Program-made: the position numbers and the translations under genes
Part shown: positions 27,001 through 35,702 of the stretch, in pieces
Layout: each line of letters opens with the position of its first letter
How positions within the stretch are numbered: the stretch's first letter is position 1
Origin: Rhodoferax sp. OV413
Lineage (GTDB): Bacteria > Pseudomonadota > Gammaproteobacteria > Burkholderiales > Burkholderiaceae_C
NCBI RefSeq assembly: GCF_900104385.1
Contig: NZ_FNJA01000004.1
Coordinates: 248,001-312,000 of the forward strand
DNA length: 64,000 nt
Direction: 5' to 3'
The notes under the pieces: model-generated
Told to the model about the DNA's origin: nothing
Database searches by the model: none
Seen by the model: only the letters and a program-made list of their open reading frames with translations

Positions 27001-28833
27001 ATGGCTACCTCCACCACCCTTCCCGTGTCTGCACCCTCCTCTACGGCAAGCGCGCCCGCCAAAGCCTCGCCGCGTGCGCTGTCGGGCCTGCTGCCCTACC
27101 TGCGGCCCTACCGCGGACGCATCCTGCTAGCCATCCTGTTCCTGGTGCTGGCGGCCGGCGCCACGCTGGCGTTTCCGCTGGCGCTGCGGGCACTGATCGA
27201 CCAGGGCCTGGTGACCACCGGCGCCGACGGCGGCATCGACCGCGGCGCCCAGGTGCTGGCGCTGCGCAACCATTTCTTCGAGCTGTTCGCGGTGGCGGCG
27301 GCGCTGGGCCTGTTCTCGGCGGCACGCTTCTATACCGTCAGTTGGCTGGGCGAGCGGGTCACGGCCGACATCCGCAACGCCGTCTACGCCCATGTGCTGC
27401 GGCAGAGCCCGGAATTCTTTGAAACCACCCAGACCGGCGAGGTGCTGTCGCGCCTGACGGTGGACACCACCCTGGTGCAAACCGTGGTCGGCTCGTCGCT
27501 GAGCATGGGCTTGCGCAACGCGGTGATGGGCATAGGCGCTTTGGGCGTGCTGGTCTGGACCAACCCGGTGGTGATGACCCAGGTGTTTGGCGTGCTGCTG
27601 CTGATCGTGCTGCCCAGCGTGTGGTTTGGCAGGCGCGTGCGCAAGCTGTCGCGCGCCAGCCAGGACCGGGTGGCCGACAGCAGCGCGATTGCCGCCGAGG
27701 TGCTGAACGCGATTCCGGTGGTGCAAAGCTATACCGCCGAGGCGCGCGAATCGGCGCGCTTCAATGACTCGACCGCCGCCGCCTTCCAGACCGCCGTGGG
27801 GCGCAGCAAGGCGCGATCCGTGCTGGTGGCCTTCATCATCACCGCCACATCCGGTGCGCTGCTATGGGGCCTGTACCAGGGCACGCAGGCGGTGCTGCAG
27901 GGCACGATCAGCGCCGGGCACCTGGGGCAGACCGTGGTCTACGTGATCATCCTGGCCGGCGCCACCGCGGTGCTGGGCGAGGTGTATGGTGATGTGCTGC
28001 GCGCCGCCGGCGCCAGCGAGCGGCTGATGGAGCTGCTGGCTACCGAGTCACCCATCAAATCTGCACAAAATCCGGCTCCAGCGCTGATTACACAAGCGGG
28101 GAGCGCTATCAATTTTGATAGCATTAATTTCAACTACCCATCGCGCCCACTGCAGCCTGCGCTGGGCCAGTTCAGCCTGAACGTAGCACCTGGCGAGACG
28201 GTGGCCCTGGTCGGCTCCAGTGGTGCGGGCAAGAGCACGGTGTTCCAGCTGCTGCTGCGCTTTTACGACCCGCAGTCGGGCCGCATCCGCATCAACGGCG
28301 TGGACACGCGCGACATGGATCTGCAGGACCTGCGCCAGCACATCGGCATCGTGCCGCAGGACGCGGTGATGTTCTCGACCAGCGCGCTGGAAAACATCCG
28401 CTATGGCCGGCCCGACGCGACCGATGCCGAGGTGGTGGCTGCCGCACAGTCGGCGTTTGCGCATGAATTCATCACCGCCCTGCCCGAGGGCTACAACACC
28501 TTTCTGGGCGAGCGCGGTGTGCGCCTAAGCGGCGGCCAGCGCCAGCGTGTGGCGATTGCCCGTGCGATGCTGAAAAACGCCCCGCTGCTGCTGCTGGACG
28601 AAGCCACCAGCGCGCTGGACGCCGAGAGCGAGCGCATGGTGCAGGCGGCGCTGGAGTCGGCCATGCGCGGCCGCACCACCCTGGTGATCGCCCACCGCCT
28701 GGCCACCGTACAGCAGGCCGACCGCATCGTGGTGCTGGAGCACGGCCACATCGTCGAGCAAGGCACGCATGCGGCGCTGGTGGCGGCGGACGGCGTGTAC
28801 GCGCGGCTGGCGGCGCTGCAATTCACCGTGTAA
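27001..28833 (+). CDS. MsbA-type ABC exporter (fused permease-ATPase)
   Basis: 610-aa half-transporter. N-terminal six-helix exporter domain at about 40-330 (LPYLRPYRGRILLAILF; GLGERVTADIRN-type coupling region), then the ATPase with Walker A GSSGAGKST near 404-412, signature LSGGQRQR, Walker B LLLLDEAT, and H-loop IAHRL. The ATG at 27001 is preferred to an earlier TTG. Probable lipid or drug exporter; substrate unknown. A 48-nt repeat (28074-28122) encodes most of the linker between the two domains, an unusual patch compared with its GC-rich surroundings. Confidence 0.9.
   Translation: MATSTTLPVSAPSSTASAPAKASPRALSGLLPYLRPYRGRILLAILFLVLAAGATLAFPLALRALIDQGLVTTGADGGIDRGAQVLALRNHFFELFAVAAALGLFSAARFYTVSWLGERVTADIRNAVYAHVLRQSPEFFETTQTGEVLSRLTVDTTLVQTVVGSSLSMGLRNAVMGIGALGVLVWTNPVVMTQVFGVLLLIVLPSVWFGRRVRKLSRASQDRVADSSAIAAEVLNAIPVVQSYTAEARESARFNDSTAAAFQTAVGRSKARSVLVAFIITATSGALLWGLYQGTQAVLQGTISAGHLGQTVVYVIILAGATAVLGEVYGDVLRAAGASERLMELLATESPIKSAQNPAPALITQAGSAINFDSINFNYPSRPLQPALGQFSLNVAPGETVALVGSSGAGKSTVFQLLLRFYDPQSGRIRINGVDTRDMDLQDLRQHIGIVPQDAVMFSTSALENIRYGRPDATDAEVVAAAQSAFAHEFITALPEGYNTFLGERGVRLSGGQRQRVAIARAMLKNAPLLLLDEATSALDAESERMVQAALESAMRGRTTLVIAHRLATVQQADRIVVLEHGHIVEQGTHAALVAADGVYARLAALQFTV
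28074..28122 (-). repeat. 49-nt dispersed repeat, copy 8, inside the ABC exporter gene
   Basis: Minus-strand copy. Head GCTATCAAAATTGATAGC, tail ATCAGCGCTGGAGCC. It encodes, in the plus frame, about residues 358-374 at the junction of the membrane and ATPase domains. The frame stays open. Confidence 0.7.
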
Positions 28834-28871
28834 ACCACACGGCCGCCGGGCATGGTTTGTGCATAAAATAA

Positions 28872-28919
28872 GGCTCTAGCGCAGTACCTACCAGCGCAGA
28901 CAGCTATATTTTGAATAGC
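28872..28919 (-). repeat. 48-nt dispersed repeat, copy 9
   Basis: Minus-strand copy with head GCTATTCAAAATATAGC and tail ACTGCGCTAGAGCC, the best match to the consensus. It fills most of the spacer between the ABC exporter and the YccS-like gene. Confidence 0.75.
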
Positions 28920-28939
28920 ACACCCTAGATTTTTGCGCC

Positions 28940-31123
28940 ATGCCCTTCCTCCCGCTCTCCCAGTCTCTGCGCCGCCTCTGGGCGCTGGACACGTTTCCGT
29001 ACAGCCTGCGCATCTTTATCGCGCTGAGCAGCACCATGGCCGCCTGCTGGACGCGCGACAGCATGGAACTGGTGATGCCGCTGTTCCTGGGCACCATCGC
29101 CTGTGCGCTGGCCGAGACCGACGACAACTGGCGCGGCCGGCTGCGCGCGCTGCTGGTGACGCTGCTGTGCTTTGCGCTGGCGGCGTTTGCGGTGCAGGCG
29201 CTGTTTCCGCACCCCTGGCTGTTTGTGCTGGGCATGGTGCTGTCAACCTTCTGCCTGACCATGCTGGGCGCCATCGGCCCGCGCTACCAGGCGATTGCCT
29301 ACGGCACGCTGATTTTGTCGATCTACACCACCATCGGCATGGACCAGCGCGCCAACAGCGACCAGGCGTTCTGGCTGGAGCCGGTGCTGCTGCTGGGCGG
29401 TGCCACCTGGTATGGCCTGTTGTCGGTGCTGTGGAGCGCGCTGTTCACCCACCAGCCGGTGCAGCAAAACCTGGCCCAGCTGTACCGCGTGCTGGGCGGC
29501 TATCTGCAGCTCAAGGCCTCGCTGTTCGAACCGGTGCGCGGCATCGACCAGGAGGTCAAGCGCCTGGCCCTGGCCCAGCGCAACGGCCAAGTGGTAACGG
29601 CACTGAACGCCACCAAGGAAAGCATCTGGAGCCGCATGGAGGCCGTGCCCAGCCACCGCATGCAGCATTACCTGCAGCTGTACTTCATCGCCCAGGAGGT
29701 GCATGAGCGGGCCAGTTCTTCGCATTCGCCGTACAGCGAGCTGACCGAAACCTTCTTCCACAGCGATGTGCTGTTCCGCTGCCAGCGGCTGCTGAAGCTG
29801 CAAGGCCATGCCTGCGAGCGGCTGGCCCGGGCGGTGCTGCTGCGCGTGCCGGTGCTGCCCGAAACCGCCAGCGCCCAGGCGCTGCAGGATTTGCAGGACG
29901 CGCTGGCCCATTTGGAATCGCTGCAGCGCCCGCAGTGGCAGCGCCTGCTGGCCACGCTGACGGCGCTGGCCAAGAACCTGGGCACGCTGCAGGCCCGGCT
30001 GGCCCGCGCCAGCCAGCCCATCGCCGAGACCGAGCCGCAGGACCTGAGCCTGCTGGACCGCTCGCCGCAGTCGCTGCGCGAAGCTTTTGACCGGGTCTGG
30101 CTGCAGCTCACGCCGTCGACACCGCTGTTCCGCCACGCAGTGCGGCTGGGCTTGGCGCTGGCCATTGGCTATGGCCTGCTGCACTACATCCACGCGCGCC
30201 AGGGCTACTGGATTCTGCTGACCACGCTGTTCGTCTGCCAGCAAAGCTTTGGTGCGACGCGCCGGCGCATGGTGCAGCGGGTGGTGGGCACCATGGCCGG
30301 GCTGGTGGTGGGCTGGGCGCTGTTCCGGCTGTTCCCCAGCCCTTTGCTGCAAGCCATGTTCGCGGTAGCGGCCGGGGTGGTGTTCTTCGGCAACCGCACG
30401 CGGCATTACGCGCTGGCCACCGGCGCCATGACCCTGGTGGTGCTGCTGTGCTTCAACCAGATCGGCGACGGCTACGGCCTGATCGTGCCGCGCATGGTGG
30501 ACACGCTGCTGGGCAGCCTGATCGCCGGGCTGGCGGTGTTCCTGATACTGCCCGACTGGCAGGCCCGGCGCATGCACGAGGTGGCGGCCCGGCCGCTGGC
30601 CGCCTGCAGCAAGTACCTGCGCGAAATCATGGCCCAGTACCACAGCGGCAAGCGCGACGACCTGGCCTACCGGCTGGCCCGGCGCAATGCGCACAACGCC
30701 GATGCGGCACTGTCCACCGCCTTGTCCAACCTGTTCCAGGAGCCGGGTTTTCTGCAGGGCCGGGGTGACAGCGGCCTGCGCTTTTTGCTGCTGTCGCATA
30801 CCTTGCTGAACTACCTGTCGGCGCTAGGCGCGCACCGCGAGGCCTTGCTGGACCCAGCCGCCGATGCAGGCACCGCCCAGGCCGCCGAACTGATGGCCAG
30901 CGCGCTGGAGCAATTGGCGCGTAGCCTGGCCCAGCGCCAGCCGGTGCCGCCGGCCAGCGAGGCCGAACCGGCACTGGTGGCGGCGCTGGAGGCCGAAACA
31001 CCGGGCACGGACGCGGCCCACCAGGTGGTGCAGACCCAGCTGGCGTTGATCGGCCAGCTGCTGCCGCCGCTGCGGGTACAGGCCGAAAAACTGCTAGGAC
31101 TAGACCCTACAACAACGGCATGA
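28940..31123 (+). CDS. FUSC/YccS-family inner membrane protein
   Basis: 727-aa protein of the YccS/YhfK (fusaric-acid-resistance-like) family. There are two hydrophobic blocks, about 25-165 (IALSSTMAACWTRDSMELVM, then LVTLLCFALAAFAV) and about 395-535 (RLGLALAIGYGLLHYIHARQG, then VVFFGNRTRHYALATGAM), separated by a long cytoplasmic helical region, with a cytoplasmic C-terminus. Length matches E. coli YccS (about 717-720). It is thought to be an aromatic acid efflux or stress-related protein. Downstream of the ABC exporter on the same strand; operon membership is possible. Confidence 0.88.
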   Translation: MPFLPLSQSLRRLWALDTFPYSLRIFIALSSTMAACWTRDSMELVMPLFLGTIACALAETDDNWRGRLRALLVTLLCFALAAFAVQALFPHPWLFVLGMVLSTFCLTMLGAIGPRYQAIAYGTLILSIYTTIGMDQRANSDQAFWLEPVLLLGGATWYGLLSVLWSALFTHQPVQQNLAQLYRVLGGYLQLKASLFEPVRGIDQEVKRLALAQRNGQVVTALNATKESIWSRMEAVPSHRMQHYLQLYFIAQEVHERASSSHSPYSELTETFFHSDVLFRCQRLLKLQGHACERLARAVLLRVPVLPETASAQALQDLQDALAHLESLQRPQWQRLLATLTALAKNLGTLQARLARASQPIAETEPQDLSLLDRSPQSLREAFDRVWLQLTPSTPLFRHAVRLGLALAIGYGLLHYIHARQGYWILLTTLFVCQQSFGATRRRMVQRVVGTMAGLVVGWALFRLFPSPLLQAMFAVAAGVVFFGNRTRHYALATGAMTLVVLLCFNQIGDGYGLIVPRMVDTLLGSLIAGLAVFLILPDWQARRMHEVAARPLAACSKYLREIMAQYHSGKRDDLAYRLARRNAHNADAALSTALSNLFQEPGFLQGRGDSGLRFLLLSHTLLNYLSALGAHREALLDPAADAGTAQAAELMASALEQLARSLAQRQPVPPASEAEPALVAALEAETPGTDAAHQVVQTQLALIGQLLPPLRVQAEKLLGLDPTTTA

Positions 31124-31141
31124 AACCGCTTTGTTCATTTG

Positions 31142-31156
31142 ATGCATTTTTTGCAT
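31142..31156. promoter_or_regulatory. Short inverted repeat upstream of gdhA
   Basis: ATGCA-TTTTT-TGCAT, 85 nt before the glutamate dehydrogenase ATG and 18 nt after the YccS-like stop. On the plus strand it could be a weak terminator or a regulator site. Support is limited to the symmetry. Confidence 0.3.
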
Positions 31157-31240
31157 AGATTGGTTTGAAGCTGGCCTTGGACAGACGCGCTGAGGGCTTC
31201 TAAGCTTGCGGCTTCCAACTTCAATTAGGGAATTAAACCT

Positions 31241-32536
31241 ATGTCTACCACTGCGCCTACAGCCCATGCGCTGCCCTCTTACCTTAATCCCGACCATGTA
31301 GGCCCCTGGGGTATTTTTCTCCAGCAGGTAGACCGGGTCGAACCCTATCTGGGCAATCTGGCCCGCTGGGTGGAAACGCTGAAGCGTCCCAAGCGCATTT
31401 TGGTGGTCGACGTGCCTATCCATCTGGACGACGGCACGGTGCGCCACTTTGAAGGCTACCGCGTACAGCACAACACCTCGCGCGGCCCGGGCAAAGGCGG
31501 CGTGCGCTTCCACCAGGACGTGACCCTGTCCGAAGTGATGGCGCTGTCGGCCTGGATGTCGATCAAGAACGCAGCGGTGAACGTGCCCTACGGCGGCGCC
31601 AAGGGCGGTATCCGCGTCGACCCCAAGACCTTGTCGCGCGGCGAGCTGGAGCGCATGACGCGCCGCTACACCAGCGAGATCGGCATCATCATCGGCCCGA
31701 ACAAGGACATTCCGGCGCCCGACGTGAACACCAACGAGCAGATCATGGCCTGGATGATGGATACCTATTCCATGAACCAGGGCTCGACGGCCACCGGCGT
31801 GGTCACCGGCAAGCCAGTCGATCTGGGCGGCTCACTCGGCCGACGCGAGGCCACGGGCCGCGGCGTCTACACCGTGGGTGTGGAAGCCGCCAAACACATC
31901 GGGCTGGACATCTCGACCGCCCGCGTGGCCGTACAAGGCTTTGGCAATGTGGGCGGTGTGGCCGGCAAGCTGTTTGCCGAAGCCGGCGCCCGGGTGGTGG
32001 CGGTGCAAGACCATGGCGGCACCATCTACCGCGAAGCCGGGCTGGATGTGCCCTCCCTGCTCAAGCATGTGCAGGCCACGGGCAGTGTGGGCGGCTTTGA
32101 CGGCGCCGAAGTCATCAGCAACGACAAGTTCTGGGAAGTGCCTTGCGACATCCTGATCCCCGCAGCACTGGAGCAGCAAATCACGGCGGCCAACGCCGGC
32201 CGCATCCAGGCCCGCATGGTGATCGAAGGCGCGAATGGCCCGACCACCCCCGAGGCTGACGACATCCTGCATGAACGCAACATCCTGGTACTGCCCGACG
32301 TGATCGCCAATGCCGGCGGCGTGACGGTCAGCTACTTTGAATGGGTGCAGGACTTCTCGAGCTTCTTCTGGGACGAAGACGAGATCAATGCGCGCCTGGT
32401 GCGCATCATGAAGGAAGCGTTCTCTGCCGTCTGGCTGGTCGCGCAGGACAACAAGGTAAGTCTGCGGACTGCCACCTTCATCGTGGCCTGCAAGCGGATC
32501 CTGCATACGCGTGAACTGCGCGGCCTGTATCCCTGA
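31241..32536 (+). CDS. gdhA: Glutamate dehydrogenase (Glu/Leu/Phe/Val dehydrogenase family)
   Basis: 431-aa NAD(P)-linked dehydrogenase. The N-terminal substrate domain contains [34 protein letters not shown] (catalytic lysine in GGAKGG) and [17 protein letters not shown]; the Rossmann domain contains [21 protein letters not shown] near 224-244. It interconverts glutamate with 2-oxoglutarate and ammonia. The sequence and length fit the hexameric short form, catabolic type. AGGGA precedes the ATG. It appears monocistronic, followed by a large stem-loop. Confidence 0.94.
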   Translation: MSTTAPTAHALPSYLNPDHVGPWGIFLQQVDRVEPYLGNLARWVETLKRPKRILVVDVPIHLDDGTVRHFEGYRVQHNTSRGPGKGGVRFHQDVTLSEVMALSAWMSIKNAAVNVPYGGAKGGIRVDPKTLSRGELERMTRRYTSEIGIIIGPNKDIPAPDVNTNEQIMAWMMDTYSMNQGSTATGVVTGKPVDLGGSLGRREATGRGVYTVGVEAAKHIGLDISTARVAVQGFGNVGGVAGKLFAEAGARVVAVQDHGGTIYREAGLDVPSLLKHVQATGSVGGFDGAEVISNDKFWEVPCDILIPAALEQQITAANAGRIQARMVIEGANGPTTPEADDILHERNILVLPDVIANAGGVTVSYFEWVQDFSSFFWDEDEINARLVRIMKEAFSAVWLVAQDNKVSLRTATFIVACKRILHTRELRGLYP

Positions 32537-32574
32537 GATTGGCACACCCCCAGGCTGCAGTGCTGCGCACTTTT

Positions 32575-32630
32575 CGCCCCCCTTGCAGGGGGCGATACCT
32601 GCAGCCCGGCAAAGCCGGTTCTGCGGTATC
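32575..32630. repeat. Double stem-loop after gdhA
   Basis: CGCCCCC-CTTGCA-GGGGGCG (32575-32594) is followed by a nested stem: GATACC (32594-32599) pairs GGTATC (32625-32630), GCAG pairs CTGC, and CCGGC-AAA-GCCGG is at the tip. No T-run. It resembles a second class of intergenic element I recall from Comamonadaceae genomes; only one copy is here. Confidence 0.6.
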
Positions 32631-32671
32631 TCTGGAAGGGGTGGTCATTGCGCCGGCTTAGGGCCTTTTGT

Positions 32672-32719
32672 GCCGCTGGCGCTTATTTAGCATGCGGTAG
32701 CAGCTATTAAATATATAGC
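32672..32719 (-). repeat. 48-nt dispersed repeat, copy 10
   Basis: Minus-strand copy, head GCTATATATTTAATAGC, tail AATAAGCGCCAGCGGC. It lies between gdhA and the convergent DUF1178 gene. Confidence 0.65.
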
Positions 32720-32730
32720 GCCGCCAATTT

Positions 32731-33204
32731 TTACTGCAGAGGGCGTTTGAGAGCGGCGGGGATTGGCAGGGGTAGCACGTCTATGCCCTCGTCCAGCAAG
32801 GCTTCGGTTTCTTCGGCTGTGGCCTCGCCCCGGATGTTGCGTTCCTTGCGCTCGCCGTAGTGGATCTTGCGCGCCTCTTCGGCGAACTGGCTGCCCACGT
32901 CTTCGGTGTTGGCCATGACGTGGCGCACCATCTTCATCCAGGCGGCTTGCACGCCGGGATCTGCAGGCGCTGCGGTTGCCGGCACCCGGCTTGGTTCGGC
33001 CGGCGCAGCAGGTGCATCGGCTACGACGGGTTGCACCGCGCCCAGATTCAAGCGCGGCGCGCTGAGCATCTTGGAAATATGGGTGCTGCCGCACATCGGG
33101 CACTCCACCAGGCCGCGGCCCAGCTGGCTCTGGAAATCATCTTCCGAGCCAAACCAGCCCTCGAACCGGTGCTGGTGTGCGCATTGGAGATCCAGAACCT
33201 TCAT
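32731..33204 (-). CDS. DUF1178 family protein
   Basis: 157-aa conserved proteobacterial protein. It opens with MKVLDLQCAHQHRFEGWF and has a zinc-ribbon-like set: C8, and a CxxC in VECPMCGSTHISKMLSAPRLN at about 34-54, then an Ala/Pro-rich linker and a C-terminal conserved region (RKIHYGERKERNIRGEATAEE). Function unknown. It starts 7 nt before the end of the upstream NUDIX gene spacer and probably shares its transcript. Confidence 0.88.
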   Translation of the reverse strand: MKVLDLQCAHQHRFEGWFGSEDDFQSQLGRGLVECPMCGSTHISKMLSAPRLNLGAVQPVVADAPAAPAEPSRVPATAAPADPGVQAAWMKMVRHVMANTEDVGSQFAEEARKIHYGERKERNIRGEATAEETEALLDEGIDVLPLPIPAALKRPLQ

Positions 33205-33211
33205 GGGCGGA

Positions 33212-33811
33212 TTATCCCGCCGTAGCCTGGGTGGCTGCAGGCTGCCAGTCCAATGTCCATGCGCCGCTAGCCAGGTTTTGCAACCACAAGGCGGCGGTCA
33301 GGGTCTTGCCATCGGTAACCTGGCCATCTCGGCACCAGAGCAACAGTTCGGGCAAGCTGGCCGTGAAAACGTCCAGAAACTCGCCTGCATCCAGGCGGCG
33401 TTCGCCCAGGCTGAGCCCACGCGCGAACCAGATTTCGATAAATTCTGTGGAATAGGCAATCACCGGGTGCAGCACGCCCGCGCGTGCCCATTCGGTGGCG
33501 GAATAGCCGGTTTCTTCCAGTAGCTCGCGCTGGGCGCAGGCAAACGTGGATTCGCCCGCATCCAGCTTGCCGGCCGGGAACTCGACCATTACCTGCTGCA
33601 GCGGGTAGCGGTACTGCCGCTCCATGACCAGGCGGCCATCGTCCAGCATGGGTACAACCATCACCGCCCCCGGATGCTGCACATATTCGCGGGTCGCCAT
33701 GCTGCCGTCGGGCAATTGCACGGTATCGCGGAACGCATGCAAAAAGCTGCCCTTGAGCAGCTCAGCGCTGTCCACTTTGCGTTCGATCAGGTGCTGGTCT
33801 TGGATATGCAT
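33212..33811 (-). CDS. NUDIX hydrolase, ADP-ribose pyrophosphatase type
   Basis: 199-aa protein. The NUDIX box is at 81-103: GKLDAGESTFACAQRELLEETGY fits GX5EX7REUXEEXGU with all catalytic Glu/Arg residues. Flanking sequence (QYRYPLQQVMVEFPAGKL) is typical of NudF/ADP-ribose diphosphatases, which cleave ADP-ribose to AMP and ribose-5-phosphate. It follows the DUF2818 gene by 55 nt, at the tail of the nuo operon. Confidence 0.9.
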   Translation of the reverse strand: MHIQDQHLIERKVDSAELLKGSFLHAFRDTVQLPDGSMATREYVQHPGAVMVVPMLDDGRLVMERQYRYPLQQVMVEFPAGKLDAGESTFACAQRELLEETGYSATEWARAGVLHPVIAYSTEFIEIWFARGLSLGERRLDAGEFLDVFTASLPELLLWCRDGQVTDGKTLTAALWLQNLASGAWTLDWQPAATQATAG

Positions 33812-33866
33812 GGTGGGCGATGAGAAAAGACAAAAGAGCTTGCCACCCGCGCCAAGCCAGCAAACG

Positions 33867-34169
33867 CTAGCTGCGCTGCTTGAGCAGGTAACGGGCTACG
33901 AAGCCGGGGAATGCGAGGGTGACGAACAAGGTACCGGTGATGGCATAGAACTCCCAACCCTGGGGAGCGATCTGGCCAGCATGCTTTTCCAGCAGCAAGC
34001 CCAGGCCGCCTACAACGAAGTAGTACACCACCAGCTCCAGCATGCGCCAAGCCAGCGATTTGCCCTGGGACAAGGGCCACACCGCAAACAGCCGAGCGCT
34101 CAAAAATGGCAGGTTGGCGGCGCAGACCGCCACCAGTAAGAGCAAGAATACCGAAGCGGTCTGCGTCAC
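33867..34169 (-). CDS. DUF2818 family membrane protein
   Basis: 100-aa protein with about three hydrophobic segments (VFLLLLVAVCAANLPFL; LELVVYYFVVGGLGLLL; YAITGTLFVTLAFPGF). Start GTG at 34169, 22 nt after the nuoN stop. This small gene follows nuoN in many Burkholderiales and is likely part of the nuo transcript. A role in complex I assembly is an attractive but unproven guess. Confidence 0.88.
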   Translation of the reverse strand: MTQTASVFLLLLVAVCAANLPFLSARLFAVWPLSQGKSLAWRMLELVVYYFVVGGLGLLLEKHAGQIAPQGWEFYAITGTLFVTLAFPGFVARYLLKQRS

Positions 34170-34191
34170 TGAAGCACTGCCCCTGCAGGCA

Positions 34192-35679
34192 TCAGGTACC
34201 CAGCGTCAGCACAATGGCGCGCGCGCACAGGGTCATCAAGCCGCCGGGCACGATGCCCAGGATCAAGACCAAGGCGCCATTGACGGTCAACACGGCACGC
34301 ACATCCAACGGCGCAGACACGGTGCTGACGGTGATGGGCGCATCGAAATACATGACCTTGACCACGCGCAGGTAGTAGAAGGCGCCAATCAGCGACATCA
34401 AAACCGCAAACACCGCCAGAGCGATATAGCCGGTGTAGCCCGAGGCGATCAGCGCCTGCAGCACCGACAGCTTGGCATAGAAGCCGACCATAGGAGGAAT
34501 ACCGGCCATGGAGAACAGGCAGATGGCCATGATCGCTGCGTACAGCGGGCTACGCTCGTTCAGGCCCGCCAAGTCAGAAATCTCTTCGCTTTCAAAGCCT
34601 TCGCGGGCCAGCAGCAAGATGACACCGAAGCCAGCCAAGGTGGTGAGCACATAGGTGATCACATAGAACATTGACGAGCTGTAGGCATTGGCTGCCGACA
34701 AGGTGTTGCCGTTGACCACACCCGACAGCAGGCCCAGCAAGACAAAACCCATCTGGGAAATCGTCGAGTACGCCAACATGCGCTTCAAATTGGTTTGTGC
34801 CACAGCAGCCAGGTTACCGATCAGCAACGAGCCAATCGACAGCACCACCAGCATTTGCTGCCAGTCGATAGCAAGGGGCAGCATGCCCTCGACCAGCAAG
34901 CGGATGGTGATGGCAAATGCTGCCAGCTTGGGCGCGCCACCAATCATCAGGGTCACCGCGGTGGGGGCACCTTGGTAGACATCGGGAATCCACATATGGA
35001 ACGGCACTACGCCCAATTTGAATGCCAAGCCTGCCACCACAAATACCAAGCCGAATACCAGCACCTGGTGCTTGACCTGGCCGGAAGCGATGACCTTGAA
35101 CACCTGGCCGACTTCCAGCGTGCCGGTAGCGCCATACAGCATGGACAAGCCGTACAGCAGGAAGCCCGAAGCCAGGGCGCCCAGCACGAAGTACTTCATG
35201 GCCGCTTCGCTGGCCGTCGCGTTGTCACGGCGCAAAGCCACCAGCGCGTAGCTGGACAGCGTCAACAGCTCCAGCCCCATGTAAATGACCAGGAAGTTGT
35301 TGCCCGAAATCATCACCGACATGCCCAGCAGCGCAAACAGGCTGAGGGTGAACATTTCGCCGCCCTGCAGCATGCCACGGTCGCCAGCATAGGGACGGCC
35401 GTAAACCAGGGTCACCATGACCGAGATGGTGGCAAAACACTTCAGCCAGTTACCCATGGGATCGCTGACAACCATGTTGCCAAAGCCGTACAAGGTGGTA
35501 TTACCGTTGGCGTAAAGGCCTTGCAGGAAGGCCACCACGCCCAGGGTCAGAAGCGTCAAGGCATAGGTGCCTGTGCGGCGGGGGCTTTTAACGGCCAGAT
35601 CTACCAGTGCAATGATGCAGGCCATCGCCAACAGGACGATTTCTGGGTAGACCGTGATCCAACTGATTGTGTCAATCAT
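34192..35679 (-). CDS. nuoN: NADH-quinone oxidoreductase subunit N
   Basis: 495-aa antiporter-like membrane subunit with about 14 segments. The proton-channel helix has the conserved lysine region [22 protein letters not shown], with the discontinuous helix region [19 protein letters not shown] before it. It is the last canonical nuo gene, 23 nt after nuoM. Confidence 0.96.
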   Translation of the reverse strand: MIDTISWITVYPEIVLLAMACIIALVDLAVKSPRRTGTYALTLLTLGVVAFLQGLYANGNTTLYGFGNMVVSDPMGNWLKCFATISVMVTLVYGRPYAGDRGMLQGGEMFTLSLFALLGMSVMISGNNFLVIYMGLELLTLSSYALVALRRDNATASEAAMKYFVLGALASGFLLYGLSMLYGATGTLEVGQVFKVIASGQVKHQVLVFGLVFVVAGLAFKLGVVPFHMWIPDVYQGAPTAVTLMIGGAPKLAAFAITIRLLVEGMLPLAIDWQQMLVVLSIGSLLIGNLAAVAQTNLKRMLAYSTISQMGFVLLGLLSGVVNGNTLSAANAYSSSMFYVITYVLTTLAGFGVILLLAREGFESEEISDLAGLNERSPLYAAIMAICLFSMAGIPPMVGFYAKLSVLQALIASGYTGYIALAVFAVLMSLIGAFYYLRVVKVMYFDAPITVSTVSAPLDVRAVLTVNGALVLILGIVPGGLMTLCARAIVLTLGT

Positions 35680-35702
35680 CTTATCGTTCTCAATTCAGTG
35701 GG

